Positions 52,151-61,680 are shown, counted from the first letter of the stretch. The stretch: DNA of 64,000 nt from Colimorpha sp045639845 (GCA_045639845.1 JAZUDW010000107.1:5080-69079), one strand, 5' to 3'. The notes: a model not told the origin generated them from the letters alone. A program made the numbers and translations.

Positions 52151-52471
52151 TTTCGCCCTTGATTACTCAACACCTTTGTCGTGCCCACCAAAATCCATAC
52201 AGTCAATTACTATTCACCCACTTGCCACACCCGATACAACATTTGTAAAAAGCGCAAGCATCGATGACCGAATTTCTTGTTTTGAACACATCAAAAAGGC
52301 GCCAGAGATTGCTTTGAGGGAACCGACAGCCAGGTTTTGAGATTAAAAAAAATGTCTTCAATCCCTCGATGGGTCAATGCAACTGGCTGACTGAACGTTT
52401 GATTCGATTTCACCGAATGCGGCATTCGGAAATTTCAAATACCAAAAAGAGGCCAAAATGGAAAGGGTTGG

Positions 52472-52479
52472 TATTTTTG
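52472..52479 (+). promoter_or_regulatory. -7 box TATTTTTG before the small membrane gene
   Basis: TATTTTTGCA 55 bp upstream of the ATG at 52534. -33 is weak. It also argues against the longer in-frame start at 52369. Confidence 0.45.
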
Positions 52480-52533
52480 CAGCCGAAAACGGAATCAAAA
52501 AAAACAATTCAAACAAAAAAAACAACATCAACA

Positions 52534-52734
52534 ATGAAAATGATTGCCCTCACTCTCTTGGCTGCATCGCAACCCGTCATGGTATGGTCTATGATCGTTC
52601 TCTTTCTGGTAGCCGCTTTCGTGTTTCGCGTAGTTGACGATCTGGCCACTGTGAAAAAAATCGACAAAGCGTTGAAGACAAAGGCTACGATGAAAACCAT
52701 GGAACCAAAAAATGATAATCAGCAGATAGCCTAA
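52534..52734 (+). CDS. Small single-helix membrane protein
   Basis: 66 residues from ATG 52534. One hydrophobic helix (MVWSMIVLFLVAAFVF) is followed by a charged Lys/Asp-rich tail (VDDLATVKKIDKALKTKATM). An upstream in-frame ATG at 52369 would add 55 low-complexity residues and precede the likely promoter. The gene stands alone between hsp20 and the transporter. I do not recognise the family. Confidence 0.5.
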   Translation: MKMIALTLLAASQPVMVWSMIVLFLVAAFVFRVVDDLATVKKIDKALKTKATMKTMEPKNDNQQIA

Positions 52735-52784
52735 ACAGCGGGAATCAGCACGCTGATTTTAGCAAATCACTCATGTTTTTTTTG

Positions 52785-52820
52785 GGGAGAGGGTCCAGCC
52801 ATTTTCCTCTCCCTTTCTCG
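52785..52820 (+). terminator. Terminator after the small membrane gene
   Basis: GGGAGAGG (52785-52792) and CCTCTCCC (52806-52813), 8 bp with a 13-nt loop, followed by TTTCTCG, a weak T-run. A second small stem AATCAGC / GCTGATT lies 30 bp upstream. Confidence 0.65.
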
Positions 52821-52937
52821 CCGAGGGGTGGGAATGTACTTCCTAAGGGTCATTTACGGCTCGTCCCAAACAACTAAGCTACAATCATACAATAGTGTAC
52901 AGCCCACCCTACTGGCAACAACACAAGACAAACATAT

Positions 52938-54587
52938 ATGGAATGGTTCACAAACTTATACACCAACCCCACCGTTGGCTCGGCCATACTCTTTCTCTCG
53001 ATTACCATAGCCATGGGATTATGGTTGGGTAGGATCAAGATCGGAGGCATCTCGCTGGGCATCACCTGGATTCTATTTGTAGGCATCCTGCTCGGGCACT
53101 GGGGAGTAAAGATAGAAAGCAACACGTTGCACTTTGCAAAAGAGTTCGGATTGATACTCTTTGTTTATGCTATAGGGCTTCAAGTGGGACCCGGATTCTT
53201 TGAATCACTAAAACGAGGCGGATTGCGGCTCAACATACTGGCACTGGCGATAGTGCTGCTTGGCGTAGCCGTGACCTTCGGCCTTTCTTTGCTTACCGGC
53301 ACAGACCTATCGACTATGACCGGAATCTATACCGGTGCCATCACCAATACACCCGGGCTGGGTGCTGCCCAGCAGACCTATACCGACATCCACGGCACTT
53401 CCAACGACCAGCTGGCCATGGGATATGCCGCCGCCTATCCTTTGGGTGTGGTTGGCATCATATTCAGCACATTGCTGATACGATGGGTTTTCAAAATAAA
53501 ACTCGACAAAGAAATGTCGGACAAAGAGAACAACGACGACACTGCCGAGCAGATGGTGGTACGTGTATGCCGACCAGAGATAATAGGTCTCTCCGTAGAG
53601 AAAGCTTGTGCACTGATAGGCAGACCTATTGTGATTGCCCAAGTGAAGCATAGTTCTGGAGATATAGAGGTGGCCAATGCCGAAACCATACTGCGCGATA
53701 ATGATATCGTGTTTGCCGAAGTATGCCACAACTGTAAGGATAGGATAGCTGCCATTCTGGGAGAAGAATGTACCGATGAGGTCTTTAGTTCGCACAACAA
53801 CAGTCCCATAGTATCGCGACGTATTGCTGTGAGCAACGCCAAGATGAACGGCATGAAGCTAGGTCGGCTCCATATTCGGACCCTCTACAACGTAAACATT
53901 ACCCGTATCTGCCGTTCGGGCATTGAGCTAGTAGCTACCGAAGATCTGCAACTGCAGATGGGCGACAGAGTCTCTGTGGTGGGTGCCGAAGCCGACGTAG
54001 AACAAGCAGCCGAACTGATGGGCAACCAAATGAAACGACTGGACCAGCCCAACATCATCCCCATATTCATCGGCATCTTCCTCGGCATCATTCTGGGCAG
54101 CATACCCATCAAGTGCCCAGGCCTTCCTATGCCTGTGAAACTAGGATTGGCCGGCGGCCCTCTCGTGGTAGCAATACTGATAGGTCGGTTCGGCCCATTC
54201 TACAAAATGGTTACTTACACTACCACGAGTGCCAACCTGATGCTTCGCGAAGTGGGTATCTGCTTATTTCTTGCTGCCGTGGGCCTCGGTGCCGGAGAAC
54301 ACTTTGTAGAAACCATAGTAAACGGAGGTTACATGTGGGTAGCCTACGGACTGGCTATAACATTGATACCATTGATAGTGATAGGATTCATAGCTCGAGG
54401 ACTGCTACACCTCGACTACTTCTCTATCATGGGACTCATAGCAGGCAGCACTACCGACCCTCCTGCTTTGGCCTACGCCAACAGCGTATGGGACAATAGC
54501 CTGGCCGCCGTAGCCTACGCCACAGTATATCCACTCACGATGTTTCTACGCATACTCACCTCACAACTACTAATAATTCTTTCTTAA
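52938..54587 (+). CDS. AspT/YidE/YbjL-family transporter
   Basis: 549 residues with two blocks of about five membrane helices each, separated by a cytoplasmic region of about 180 residues with two RCK_C (TrkA-C-like) domains (for example LSVEKACALIGRPIVIAQVK and MNGMKLGRLHIRTLYNVNITRI). The duplicated membrane block contains TGAITNTPGLGAAQ and the later SIMGLIAGSTTDPPALAYA, typical of the AspT antiporter family. These exchange amino acids or other anions; the substrate here is unknown. It ends 62 bp before the LysR gene start and could be under its control. Confidence 0.92.
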   Translation: MEWFTNLYTNPTVGSAILFLSITIAMGLWLGRIKIGGISLGITWILFVGILLGHWGVKIESNTLHFAKEFGLILFVYAIGLQVGPGFFESLKRGGLRLNILALAIVLLGVAVTFGLSLLTGTDLSTMTGIYTGAITNTPGLGAAQQTYTDIHGTSNDQLAMGYAAAYPLGVVGIIFSTLLIRWVFKIKLDKEMSDKENNDDTAEQMVVRVCRPEIIGLSVEKACALIGRPIVIAQVKHSSGDIEVANAETILRDNDIVFAEVCHNCKDRIAAILGEECTDEVFSSHNNSPIVSRRIAVSNAKMNGMKLGRLHIRTLYNVNITRICRSGIELVATEDLQLQMGDRVSVVGAEADVEQAAELMGNQMKRLDQPNIIPIFIGIFLGIILGSIPIKCPGLPMPVKLGLAGGPLVVAILIGRFGPFYKMVTYTTTSANLMLREVGICLFLAAVGLGAGEHFVETIVNGGYMWVAYGLAITLIPLIVIGFIARGLLHLDYFSIMGLIAGSTTDPPALAYANSVWDNSLAAVAYATVYPLTMFLRILTSQLLIILS

Positions 54588-54620
54588 ACTCATTTTTTCT
54601 GCCAAAACAAAAATTATGAC

Positions 54621-54628
54621 TATCTTTG
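54621..54628 (+). promoter_or_regulatory. Promoter -7 box TATCTTTG of the LysR gene
   Basis: TATCTTTGCA only 12-21 bp upstream of the two likely ATG codons, so the leader would be very short. Confidence 0.65.
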
Positions 54629-54639
54629 CACTTCAAAAC

Positions 54640-55548
54640 ATGAAGAATATGGAGCTACGACAACTTAGAGCTTTTGCCTTGGCAGCACAAACCATGAACT
54701 TCAGCGAGGCTGCAGAGAAGATGTGTATCACACAAAGCACCTTCTCACAGACTATCAAATCGTTGGAAGTAGAACTGAAAGTGGAACTTTTTCACAGAAA
54801 CAGCCATGAAGTGATGCTAACAGAAGCAGGTCGTGAGATACTTCCTTTTGCTCAAAACACACTACAACAAGCTAAATATTGCGAAGACAGAGTGCTGGAT
54901 TTGATGAGTTTGCGATGTGGCACACTCAACCTAGGTATCACTCACTCTTTTAAGATGGTGGCATCGGAGACCATCATGCTATTTATCCGAACCTACCCGA
55001 ATATCAAACTGATGGTCTTTTACAAGACTATGCACGAATTGCTGGAGATGTTGTCGAATGGCGAAGTTGACTGCGTGCTTTCCTACAAGCCTTGCACGCT
55101 ACCCGACGACATTGAGTCGCACACCCTCTTCGACGACCGACTATCGGCCATCGTAAGGAGCGAACACCCGCTCTCTGCATTGCCCCAAGTAACTCTCGAA
55201 GAACTACACAGACACTCTCTGGCGCTACCCGCCCGAGGCATGCAGGCTCGCAACATTCTGAACAATATATGCAAACAGCATAGCATAGAACTCTCTCCGC
55301 GATTAGAGATCAACGAGGTGACTCCTCTTTTGCAACTGGTAGAAAGCAGCAACATGGTTACAGTACTGAGTCAATCTTCTATTGAGAACAACCACAACCT
55401 TAGATCGATACCCATCGTGGGAGCCGAAGGACTAATGACGGGATCTTACCACGTGCTGAGAGATTCCTACAAGAAACAATCGATGAAGACTTTCGTTGAT
55501 ATGCTCTGCCGGGCTTCTTTTATCCACAACCGGATGAAGCTTCAATAG
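54640..55548 (+). CDS. LysR family transcriptional regulator
   Basis: 302 residues from ATG 54640, or 299 from ATG 54649, which starts with the usual MELRQLRAF. The N-terminal winged helix (FSEAAEKMCITQSTFSQTIKSLE, then LFHRNSHEVMLTEAGREIL) is canonical. The rest is a two-lobe effector-binding domain with GTLNLGITHSFKMVASETI. The -7 box at 54621 rules out the upstream ATG at 54616. Its target is unknown, but the AspT-type transporter directly upstream on the same strand is an obvious candidate. Confidence 0.9.
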   Translation: MKNMELRQLRAFALAAQTMNFSEAAEKMCITQSTFSQTIKSLEVELKVELFHRNSHEVMLTEAGREILPFAQNTLQQAKYCEDRVLDLMSLRCGTLNLGITHSFKMVASETIMLFIRTYPNIKLMVFYKTMHELLEMLSNGEVDCVLSYKPCTLPDDIESHTLFDDRLSAIVRSEHPLSALPQVTLEELHRHSLALPARGMQARNILNNICKQHSIELSPRLEINEVTPLLQLVESSNMVTVLSQSSIENNHNLRSIPIVGAEGLMTGSYHVLRDSYKKQSMKTFVDMLCRASFIHNRMKLQ

Positions 55549-55551
55549 CTC

Positions 55552-55622
55552 AATTGTTGGATTATTGTTGAATTGTTGATTGAGCACTATACAGTTTTAT
55601 CAAATCAACAATTCAACAAACA
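55552..55622 (+). terminator. Hairpin after the LysR gene
   Basis: GTTGAATTGTTGATT pairs with AATCAACAATTCAAC, with an AT-rich loop. It also belongs to the family of TTGTTGAATCGTTGATT-type spacers seen elsewhere in the window. No T-run follows. Confidence 0.5.
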
Positions 55623-55716
55623 AATAGCATTTTCTTGTATCTTTACCGACCAGGGGAGGCGAAGACACCTGCATTCGGGAATGCAAAATAATTTTTGCCA
55701 TTCTTCTCTCTTTTTG

Positions 55717-55724
55717 TATCTTTG
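55717..55724 (+). promoter_or_regulatory. Promoter of the T9SS substrate gene
   Basis: TATCTTTG at 55717-55724 with TTTG at 55694-55697, exactly 19 bp between them; the best -33/-7 match in the region. The ATG is 45 bp downstream. Confidence 0.8.
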
Positions 55725-55768
55725 CATTTTTAAAACTAAGGAACAATAATTATTAAAAGATTCGGAGA

Positions 55769-57640
55769 ATGAAAAGAATAGCACTGATTGTCATTGCGTT
55801 TTGTGTAGCCATTGCAGCACAGAGTCAGACTCTTTTATACGAGGATTTCTCAAATGGATTCCCCGAAGGGTGGTCTATGTTTAACGACGACAACCTCCCC
55901 TACAATGCCGCCTACGATGAAGCATGGGTACTGAACACCCAGTATGGCAACGAGGCCCCCTGTGCTGCCAGCACCTCATGGTTCTCTACACCCGCCCAGG
56001 CCGACCGATGGCTTATTACTCCGTCGATATCCATTCCCGGATCGGGCTACTACCTCTGGTTCGACGCAAGAGCTTTGGAGAACGCATACCCCGACGGCTT
56101 CGACATCAGGGTATCCACCCAAGGACCCACCGACCGACTACTCTTTCACGAGGAGGTGCTGCTACATGTGGATCGCTGTTCCTCCAACTGGACCGAATAC
56201 ATGGTAGATCTCTCGCAGTATGCGGGCCAAAACGTATGGTTGGCTTTTGTGCAGAACTCCTTAGACATGAACCTGCTGATGATAGACAACGTGACGGTAG
56301 GCGTGCCTCCGCAGCATGCCATTGCTCTCCGCCAACTCTATCTGCCCATCAGCGCCACTATCGATACCCATGTACCCATACGCGGTATGGTGGTAAACAG
56401 AGGTATGGCTCCGCTCACAAGCTTCGACGTGAGCTATAGTGTAAACGGATCGGAACGCAACACTACCCATTTCTCCAGCTTGAACCTAGAGCATGGTACC
56501 GCCTTCACTTTCACCTGCGACCTCGACTTTATCACACCTCTCTTGGGCACCTACAATATCAGCGTCACCGTGAGCAACCCCAACGGCATGACCGACGACC
56601 CGATAGACAACACCTTGGATGCCGACATCATCATATTTGACAGCAACTTGATCATGCCTCGTCTCAACGTAGCAGAGATGATGATGCTCACAAGCAACGC
56701 CTTGTCGCCCCAAGCATGGCAAGAGGTAGAGATGGCCAGCGAGATGGTCGATCCATCGGTGGTAATGCTGGCCCACCATGCCGGCAATGGCACTGACGCT
56801 CTCACGTGCGAAGGAAGTATCGCCAACGAACGTTTCTACAACGGGCAGACTCCCTTTGTGCCTGCCATCATGTACAACCGCACACGTCTGTCGAGCCACT
56901 ATCGTGGCCCTTTGATGGGCGTGAGCGCTATGGTACGCGAGGTCGGCGACATGATTGAGAGAGCCAACGCGTTGCCCAGCTATGTGCGTATGGCTTGGAG
57001 CAATGTGACCTTCGACGAAGACAGCCGTGAGGTTCACGCCACCGTATCGGGACGTTTCGCCTACCGCGATGGCACTGAGACTCCGCGCATCACTATCTAT
57101 ATGGTGGAAGACAGCGTTTATATGGGACAACGGACGGAACGCGGATGGCAGTTCGGCTACCGTCACATGAACGTGGTACGCGACGAGGTGGCCACCATCG
57201 ACTGCAACGACATCAGCTACGATGGTAACTACAGCTACAACATCAGCTACACGTTGCCCGACAATATGCGTGCTTGGCGTTGCCGTATGGTAGCACTCAT
57301 AGCCAACCACGACAACACCAACATCAACAACAACCGAGTGATGAATGCAGCCGTCACGGCCCCCTTTGAAGCCCCCTTCGTTGACATTGCCCCCATAGCA
57401 CAGGGTGCCGCCATAGAGATCTGCCCCAATCCTGCCATCAGTACCACCACCATCAAATCCGAGAGCGCCATACGTCGCATAGAAGTCTTCAACATGATGG
57501 GCATGCAAGTATATAGTACCAGCCACATCAACGACAATAGTGTCTCTATCTCGGTAAGCCATCTGCCCGAAGGCATCTATCTGGTACGCGTAGAGACCGA
57601 CCGAGGTGGTTCGATGAGCAAGCTATCGGTGGTTAGATAA
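55769..57640 (+). CDS. Secreted T9SS substrate with choice-of-anchor J and C-terminal sorting domain
   Basis: 623 residues with a signal peptide (LIVIAFCVAIAAQSQ). Residues of about 20-170 match choice-of-anchor J/cleaved-adhesin domains (TLLYEDFSNGFPEGWSMFND, ADRWLITPSISI, YMVDLSQYAGQNVWLAF). The middle resembles Omp28-like thioredoxin-related domains without clear active-site Cys. The last 80 residues are a type A T9SS sorting domain: ICPNPAISTTTIKS, RIEVFNMMGMQVYS, HLPEGIYLVRVETDRG, SMSKLSVVR. The protein should pass the SprA pore and be cut and anchored at the surface. A strong promoter lies 45 bp upstream. A small secreted-protein gene follows 140 bp downstream. Confidence 0.9.
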   Translation: MKRIALIVIAFCVAIAAQSQTLLYEDFSNGFPEGWSMFNDDNLPYNAAYDEAWVLNTQYGNEAPCAASTSWFSTPAQADRWLITPSISIPGSGYYLWFDARALENAYPDGFDIRVSTQGPTDRLLFHEEVLLHVDRCSSNWTEYMVDLSQYAGQNVWLAFVQNSLDMNLLMIDNVTVGVPPQHAIALRQLYLPISATIDTHVPIRGMVVNRGMAPLTSFDVSYSVNGSERNTTHFSSLNLEHGTAFTFTCDLDFITPLLGTYNISVTVSNPNGMTDDPIDNTLDADIIIFDSNLIMPRLNVAEMMMLTSNALSPQAWQEVEMASEMVDPSVVMLAHHAGNGTDALTCEGSIANERFYNGQTPFVPAIMYNRTRLSSHYRGPLMGVSAMVREVGDMIERANALPSYVRMAWSNVTFDEDSREVHATVSGRFAYRDGTETPRITIYMVEDSVYMGQRTERGWQFGYRHMNVVRDEVATIDCNDISYDGNYSYNISYTLPDNMRAWRCRMVALIANHDNTNINNNRVMNAAVTAPFEAPFVDIAPIAQGAAIEICPNPAISTTTIKSESAIRRIEVFNMMGMQVYSTSHINDNSVSISVSHLPEGIYLVRVETDRGGSMSKLSVVR

Positions 57641-57779
57641 GTGAAGATTCCCTAAAGGTTGCCCGAACACGAAAGTAAAGGAGATCAACAATAATCCTTT
57701 ATCGACTGCTCTCCGACCATCCTCAACAATAAAACAAGAAGATGAACGTTATTCAAAAAATAATATAATCACAAGAACA

Positions 57780-58376
57780 ATGAAGAGACTCGTGCTAATA
57801 CTGGCCTTGTTGGCCACTGTCGTGATGGGAAACGCCCAGCAGGTAAGCTCACGTGCCAAAGCCATGCGTATGATGAGCTATGCCCGACCTGAATACATGG
57901 TGAAAGATGTGAAAGTCTATACCGACACCATGACCATCTACACCCTCTCTCAACAGGTGATCTACCCTATCGGTCGATGGGAGTCGGTAGAACAATACAT
58001 TACCGCCTCGCAGCTGCAATGGTACCGTGAAGTAGGCTACAAACGCTATTTCGACTCTATGGAAGTATCTGTCAACACCATTCGTCGCCTCGACGACAGT
58101 TATATCAACATGTACCGCTCTATCTTCACCGGCCGCATTGAGATGCTCGACGGCAAAATCACCGACCCCGAGGTGGTATTGGCCAACGGCCTTCATGCTG
58201 GTATAAGCAAAGAAGCTGTATTTGCTGTATTCTTCAAGAAGTTCCCCAAATCGTATATTGAAGATATCTCGGTACTCAAAGTGATAAGCGGAGCTGGCGA
58301 AGTAGGTCAAGTTTACACCTTCAAAGGCACCAAGTTACGTCACATCGGCATCATCTCGAAGTATAAATATTATTGA
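57780..58376 (+). CDS. Secreted hypothetical protein
   Basis: 198 residues with a signal peptide ending at GNAQ. A small all-beta-plus-helix domain without known motif (MRMMSYARPEYMVKD; FTGRIEMLDGKITDPEV). I do not recognise the family. It may belong to the transcript of the T9SS substrate upstream. Confidence 0.65.
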   Translation: MKRLVLILALLATVVMGNAQQVSSRAKAMRMMSYARPEYMVKDVKVYTDTMTIYTLSQQVIYPIGRWESVEQYITASQLQWYREVGYKRYFDSMEVSVNTIRRLDDSYINMYRSIFTGRIEMLDGKITDPEVVLANGLHAGISKEAVFAVFFKKFPKSYIEDISVLKVISGAGEVGQVYTFKGTKLRHIGIISKYKYY

Positions 58377-58380
58377 TATT

Positions 58381-58592
58381 GTTGAGTCGTTGAACTGTTT
58401 ATTTGTTGACATGAAACTATTGTTGAATCGTTGATTTGTTGATTTAACAATTTGATATTATTGTTGATTCAACGATTCAGCAAACATCGATTCACGCTCA
58501 CACTTGCATCAAATCAACTGCAGGAATGCGACTGCTGTGAGGCCAACAAAATAGATAAACAAACCAACATAACAAAGTCACCCACTCTTCCT
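58381..58592. other. Spacer with TTGTTGAATCGTTGATT repeats
   Basis: Contains the exact 27-bp repeat copy 58419-58445 and inverted partial copies (GATTCAACGATTCAG) that could form a hairpin. The open frame upstream of nadD (from 58452) is not a real start. Confidence 0.55.
58419..58445 (+). repeat. 27-bp dispersed repeat, copy 2
   Basis: Identical to 30371-30397, where it contains the MATE stop codon. Here it is intergenic. Confidence 0.75.
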
Positions 58593-59171
58593 ATGTCGAA
58601 GAACATCGGACTATACTTCGGCTCTTTCAACCCCATCCACATAGGCCACCTTATTATCGCCAACGCTATGTTGGAGCATAGCGACTTGGATGAGGTGTGG
58701 TTCGTGGTATCACCACAAAACCCACTCAAAGAACGCCAATCTTTATTGCCCGACTATCATCGCATGGCTATGGTTCGCAGAGCCATTGAGGACAACTACT
58801 GCCTGAAAGCCTGCGACGTGGAGATGCACCTACCCACACCTTCCTACACAGTAGTCACGTTGGCCGCCCTCAAAGAGAAATATCCAACGCATCAATTCTG
58901 CCTCATTATGGGCAGCGACAACCTAGACCATTTCGACCGTTGGCGCAACTACGAATATATCCTCGACCACTACAAGATAATGGTATATCCCCGCCCCGGC
59001 CATTTGGACAGTCCATTCCTTCATCATCCCTGCATAACACTCGTAGAGTGCCCTCTGATGGAGATCTCATCCTCCTATATACGTCAACAGATAGCCGAAG
59101 GACACTCCGTACAGTACCTCTTGAGCGAGCCCGTGTGGAAATATCTCACCGAGATGCACTTTTATAAGTGA
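58593..59171 (+). CDS. nadD: Nicotinate-nucleotide adenylyltransferase
   Basis: 192 residues from ATG 58593; the frame is open 47 codons further upstream, but those residues have no NadD-like pattern. The N-terminal nucleotidyltransferase motif is GLYFGSFNPIHIGHL (T/HxGH), followed by SPQNPLKERQ and MGSDNLDHFDRWRNY. The ISSSYIRQQIAEG segment near the end is the usual ISSTxIR motif. The enzyme joins ATP and nicotinate mononucleotide in NAD synthesis. Its stop codon (TGA 59169-59171) lies inside the terminal repeat of a MITE-like element. Confidence 0.95.
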   Translation: MSKNIGLYFGSFNPIHIGHLIIANAMLEHSDLDEVWFVVSPQNPLKERQSLLPDYHRMAMVRRAIEDNYCLKACDVEMHLPTPSYTVVTLAALKEKYPTHQFCLIMGSDNLDHFDRWRNYEYILDHYKIMVYPRPGHLDSPFLHHPCITLVECPLMEISSSYIRQQIAEGHSVQYLLSEPVWKYLTEMHFYK

Positions 59172-59349
59172 TGATGAAAAAAATGACTTGGGACATAATG
59201 GTATAACAACTTGATTCGCTTTTACTTTACCTTATTGGCTATTTTGAAGATGGACCTCAGTCACATAGACCACTATATTCCCTCGCCTCAACGCCAAAAT
59301 ATCTCAACAATCTAAAGCAAAATCGTACCAATTTATTTTTATCATCACT
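59167..59349. mobile_element. MITE-like element, copy 2 (183 bp)
   Basis: Begins AGTGATGATGAAAAAAAT and ends TTTATTTTTATCATCACT. On the minus strand it matches copy 1 (27487-27696) at both ends: AAATTGGTACGATTTTGC, TTAGATTGTTGAGATATTTT near one end and ACTTGGGACATAATGG at the other. The last bases of nadD overlap its left terminal repeat. Confidence 0.75.
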
Positions 59350-59425
59350 AAATAGAAATGGTTTGGTGATCCGTGAAGAGTGATCTATGATCCAACGAGT
59401 GTATCTGATGGATAGTATTGTCCGA

Positions 59426-59437
59426 TCACTGATCACT
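59426..59437 (+). repeat. TCACTGATCACT repeat, single copy
   Basis: Complement of AGTGATCAGTGA, preceded by TGTCCGA as in block 1 (30411-30468). It lies 10 bp from other TCAC-rich short repeats. Confidence 0.6.
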
Positions 59438-59539
59438 CTGATATCTATCATCACTCTGCTTTTACACAAAACAACGTTGTCCATTCATGCCTTTTATAGC
59501 ATTCATTATCTTTTTTTCTCCCATATGAAAAAAAATCCC

Positions 59540-59547
59540 TACTTTTG
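59540..59547 (+). promoter_or_regulatory. -7 box TACTTTTG of the acyl-CoA synthetase gene
   Basis: TACTTTTGCA 27 bp upstream of the ATG at 59575. It shows that the in-frame TTG at 59545 is not the start. Confidence 0.55.
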
Positions 59548-59574
59548 CAAATTGTATATAAAGCTGAAAAGACA

Positions 59575-61440
59575 ATGGAAATCGAAATCAAGAGAACATT
59601 CGATTTGCTTGATCATCTTGTTGTTAACTTTCCAAAAGACGACATTTTGGCAGGCAAAGTCAATGGAGAATGGGTTAAATATAGCTCCCATGATTACTAT
59701 AAATTTGCTCATTTCTTAGCCTACGGCTTCCTGGAAATGGGTTTGAAAGCCGGCGACAAAGTGGTTACTATCAGCCACAACTGCCCCGAATGGAACTTCG
59801 TAGATATGGCACTGGCCATGAGCGGCATAGTCCACGTGCCCGTCTATCCCACCCTCTCTACAGAAAACTACCTCCACATATTCAACCACTGCGAAGCCAA
59901 GATGGTGCTCGTGAGCAGCAAGAAACTGCTGGGCCACATACGCCCGGCTCTCGAACAGATGCAACAGAAGCCACAGGTGTTCACCATGGTGCCTGTCGAT
60001 GGCGAACGTCGCATACTGGAGATACTCAAGTTGGGTATTGCCAATCGCGATAAGCACATGGCCACCATCGAGGAAAACAAGCGCACCATCAGTCCCGACG
60101 ACTGGGTGACACTGATCTATACCAGCGGCACCACCGGCGACCCCAAAGGCGTGATGCTCTCGCACCGCAACCTCTGCAGCAACTTCATTGCCCACAGCAA
60201 AGTGAATATCGTAGATAGCACCAGTCGTGCTATCAGCTTCCTCCCCCTCAACCACGTTTATGAGCGCAGCCTCAACTACCACTTCCAGCTCCTCGGCGTC
60301 AGCATCTACTATGCCGAAAACATGGGTACCATTGCCCGCGACATCAACGAGATCCACGCCGACCTCTTCTGTGCAGTACCCCGCGTGCTCGAGATGATCT
60401 ACGACAAACTCTATGCAGCTGGCAAAGACCTCCAGGGTTTCAAGAAGAAAGTCTATGACCGCGCTATGAAGTTTGGCGAAAAATACGACTTCACCAAGCC
60501 CCACTACTCGCCTTGGACCCGACTCCAGCACCATTTCTACGACAAGCATGTATATAGCAAATGGCGTGAGAAATTCGGCAACAGCGAACGCTTCACCATC
60601 ATCACCGGCAGCAGCGCCATACAGCTGCGTATGCTCAAACTCTTCGGTGCCGCCAACTTCTGCATCTACGAAGGTTACGGCCTCAGCGAGACCTCGCCCG
60701 TTATCGCTGTCAACAACCCCCACGACGGATATGTAAAACTGGGTACCGTGGGTCCCATCCTAGAAGGTGTCGAAGTGAAGTTCGACGACGATGGCGAGAT
60801 CCTCACCCGCGGACCTCATGTGATGCTCGGATACTACAAGGACCCCGAATACACGGCCAAGGTGCTCGACAGCGACGGATGGTTCCACACTGGCGACGTT
60901 GGCAAGATTGTAGGCGGACGCTACCTCAAGATCACCGACCGCAAGAAAGATATCTTCAAACTGTCGGCTGGCAAATACGTAGCACCTCAAGTGATCGAAA
61001 GCAAACTGCGCGAGAGCGACTTTATCGACCAAGTGATGGTAGTAGGCGAAAACGAAAAGTTTGCAGCCGCCATCATCTCGCCCAACTTCAACACCCTCCA
61101 CTATTGGGCACTGAAACACAACCTTCACTACCGCAGCAATGTAGAGCTCATAGAGATGCCCGAGGTTGCCAAGAAGATGAAAGAGGTAGTCGAAGAGTAC
61201 AACAAAGGCTTCGCACCACACGAACAGATCAAGAGTATCAAGCTCGTGAGCGAAGAATGGACCGCCGACAATGGTATGCTCTCCCCCACCCTAAAAGTAC
61301 GACGCAACATATTGTTAGCCAAATACAAAAACCTTATTTCCGAGATATACAACAAGCCCGAGGAGAACAAAGGTGGCCTATTTTCTGCTTTCCGCTCCAT
61401 AGAACTGCCCACCATCAAGCTTCCTGGACACAAAGAATAA
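59575..61440 (+). CDS. Long-chain acyl-CoA synthetase (AMP-forming)
   Basis: 621 residues from ATG 59575. It is a member of the AMP-dependent synthetase family: the P-loop-like motif is TLIYTSGTTGDPKGVMLSHR, followed by FLPLNHVYERS, the A5 motif YGLSETSP, A7 WFHTGDVG and the A8 DRKKDIFKLSAGKY. The pattern fits the large bacterial FACS/FadD15 type that activates fatty acids or other long-chain acids. It lies alone between the nadD end and the tRNA, with its own promoter. Chain-length specificity cannot be read from the sequence. Confidence 0.94.
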   Translation: MEIEIKRTFDLLDHLVVNFPKDDILAGKVNGEWVKYSSHDYYKFAHFLAYGFLEMGLKAGDKVVTISHNCPEWNFVDMALAMSGIVHVPVYPTLSTENYLHIFNHCEAKMVLVSSKKLLGHIRPALEQMQQKPQVFTMVPVDGERRILEILKLGIANRDKHMATIEENKRTISPDDWVTLIYTSGTTGDPKGVMLSHRNLCSNFIAHSKVNIVDSTSRAISFLPLNHVYERSLNYHFQLLGVSIYYAENMGTIARDINEIHADLFCAVPRVLEMIYDKLYAAGKDLQGFKKKVYDRAMKFGEKYDFTKPHYSPWTRLQHHFYDKHVYSKWREKFGNSERFTIITGSSAIQLRMLKLFGAANFCIYEGYGLSETSPVIAVNNPHDGYVKLGTVGPILEGVEVKFDDDGEILTRGPHVMLGYYKDPEYTAKVLDSDGWFHTGDVGKIVGGRYLKITDRKKDIFKLSAGKYVAPQVIESKLRESDFIDQVMVVGENEKFAAAIISPNFNTLHYWALKHNLHYRSNVELIEMPEVAKKMKEVVEEYNKGFAPHEQIKSIKLVSEEWTADNGMLSPTLKVRRNILLAKYKNLISEIYNKPEENKGGLFSAFRSIELPTIKLPGHKE

Positions 61441-61514
61441 AAAAAATTAAAACAACGATCAGCATGACAATCATTGCATTATACACCATCCGAGGCAAAA
61501 ATCATCACAAAAAC

Positions 61515-61545
61515 TTTGCCCATTAGGAAAAACTTTGTATCTTTG
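61515..61545 (+). promoter_or_regulatory. Promoter of tRNA-Gln
   Basis: TTTG at 61515-61518 and TATCTTTG at 61538-61545 with a 19-bp spacer, 23 bp upstream of the tRNA. This is an exact example of the Bacteroidota promoter consensus. Confidence 0.8.
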
Positions 61546-61568
61546 CAATCGTTTTGATCGGAACGGCT

Positions 61569-61639
61569 TGTCCAATGGTGTAATGGTAGCACTCCAGATT
61601 TTGGTTCTGTCAGTCTAGGTTCGAATCCTGGTTGGACAA
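61569..61639 (+). tRNA. tRNA-Gln (anticodon UUG)
   Basis: 71-nt tRNA. The acceptor stem TGTCCAA (61569-61575) pairs with TTGGACA (61632-61638) followed by the discriminator A at 61639. The D-loop is AATGGTAG. The anticodon loop is TTTTGGT with anticodon TTG; one stem pair at the top of the anticodon arm is a C-U mismatch. The T-arm has the conserved GGTTCGAATCC. CCA is not encoded. A typical promoter and terminator frame it. Confidence 0.95.
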
Positions 61640-61643
61640 CAAA

Positions 61644-61680
61644 AAAGAACTCTCAACAACGTTTGGGAGTTCTTTTTTTA
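61644..61680 (+). terminator. Terminator of tRNA-Gln
   Basis: AAAGAACTCTC (61644-61654) and GGGAGTTCTTT (61665-61675) with one G-U pair, then TTTTT. Confidence 0.9.

Noticed and set aside
59716..60723. Minus-strand 335-codon frame in the acyl-CoA synthetase gene
   Set aside because: Shadow of codon bias in a clear synthetase gene.
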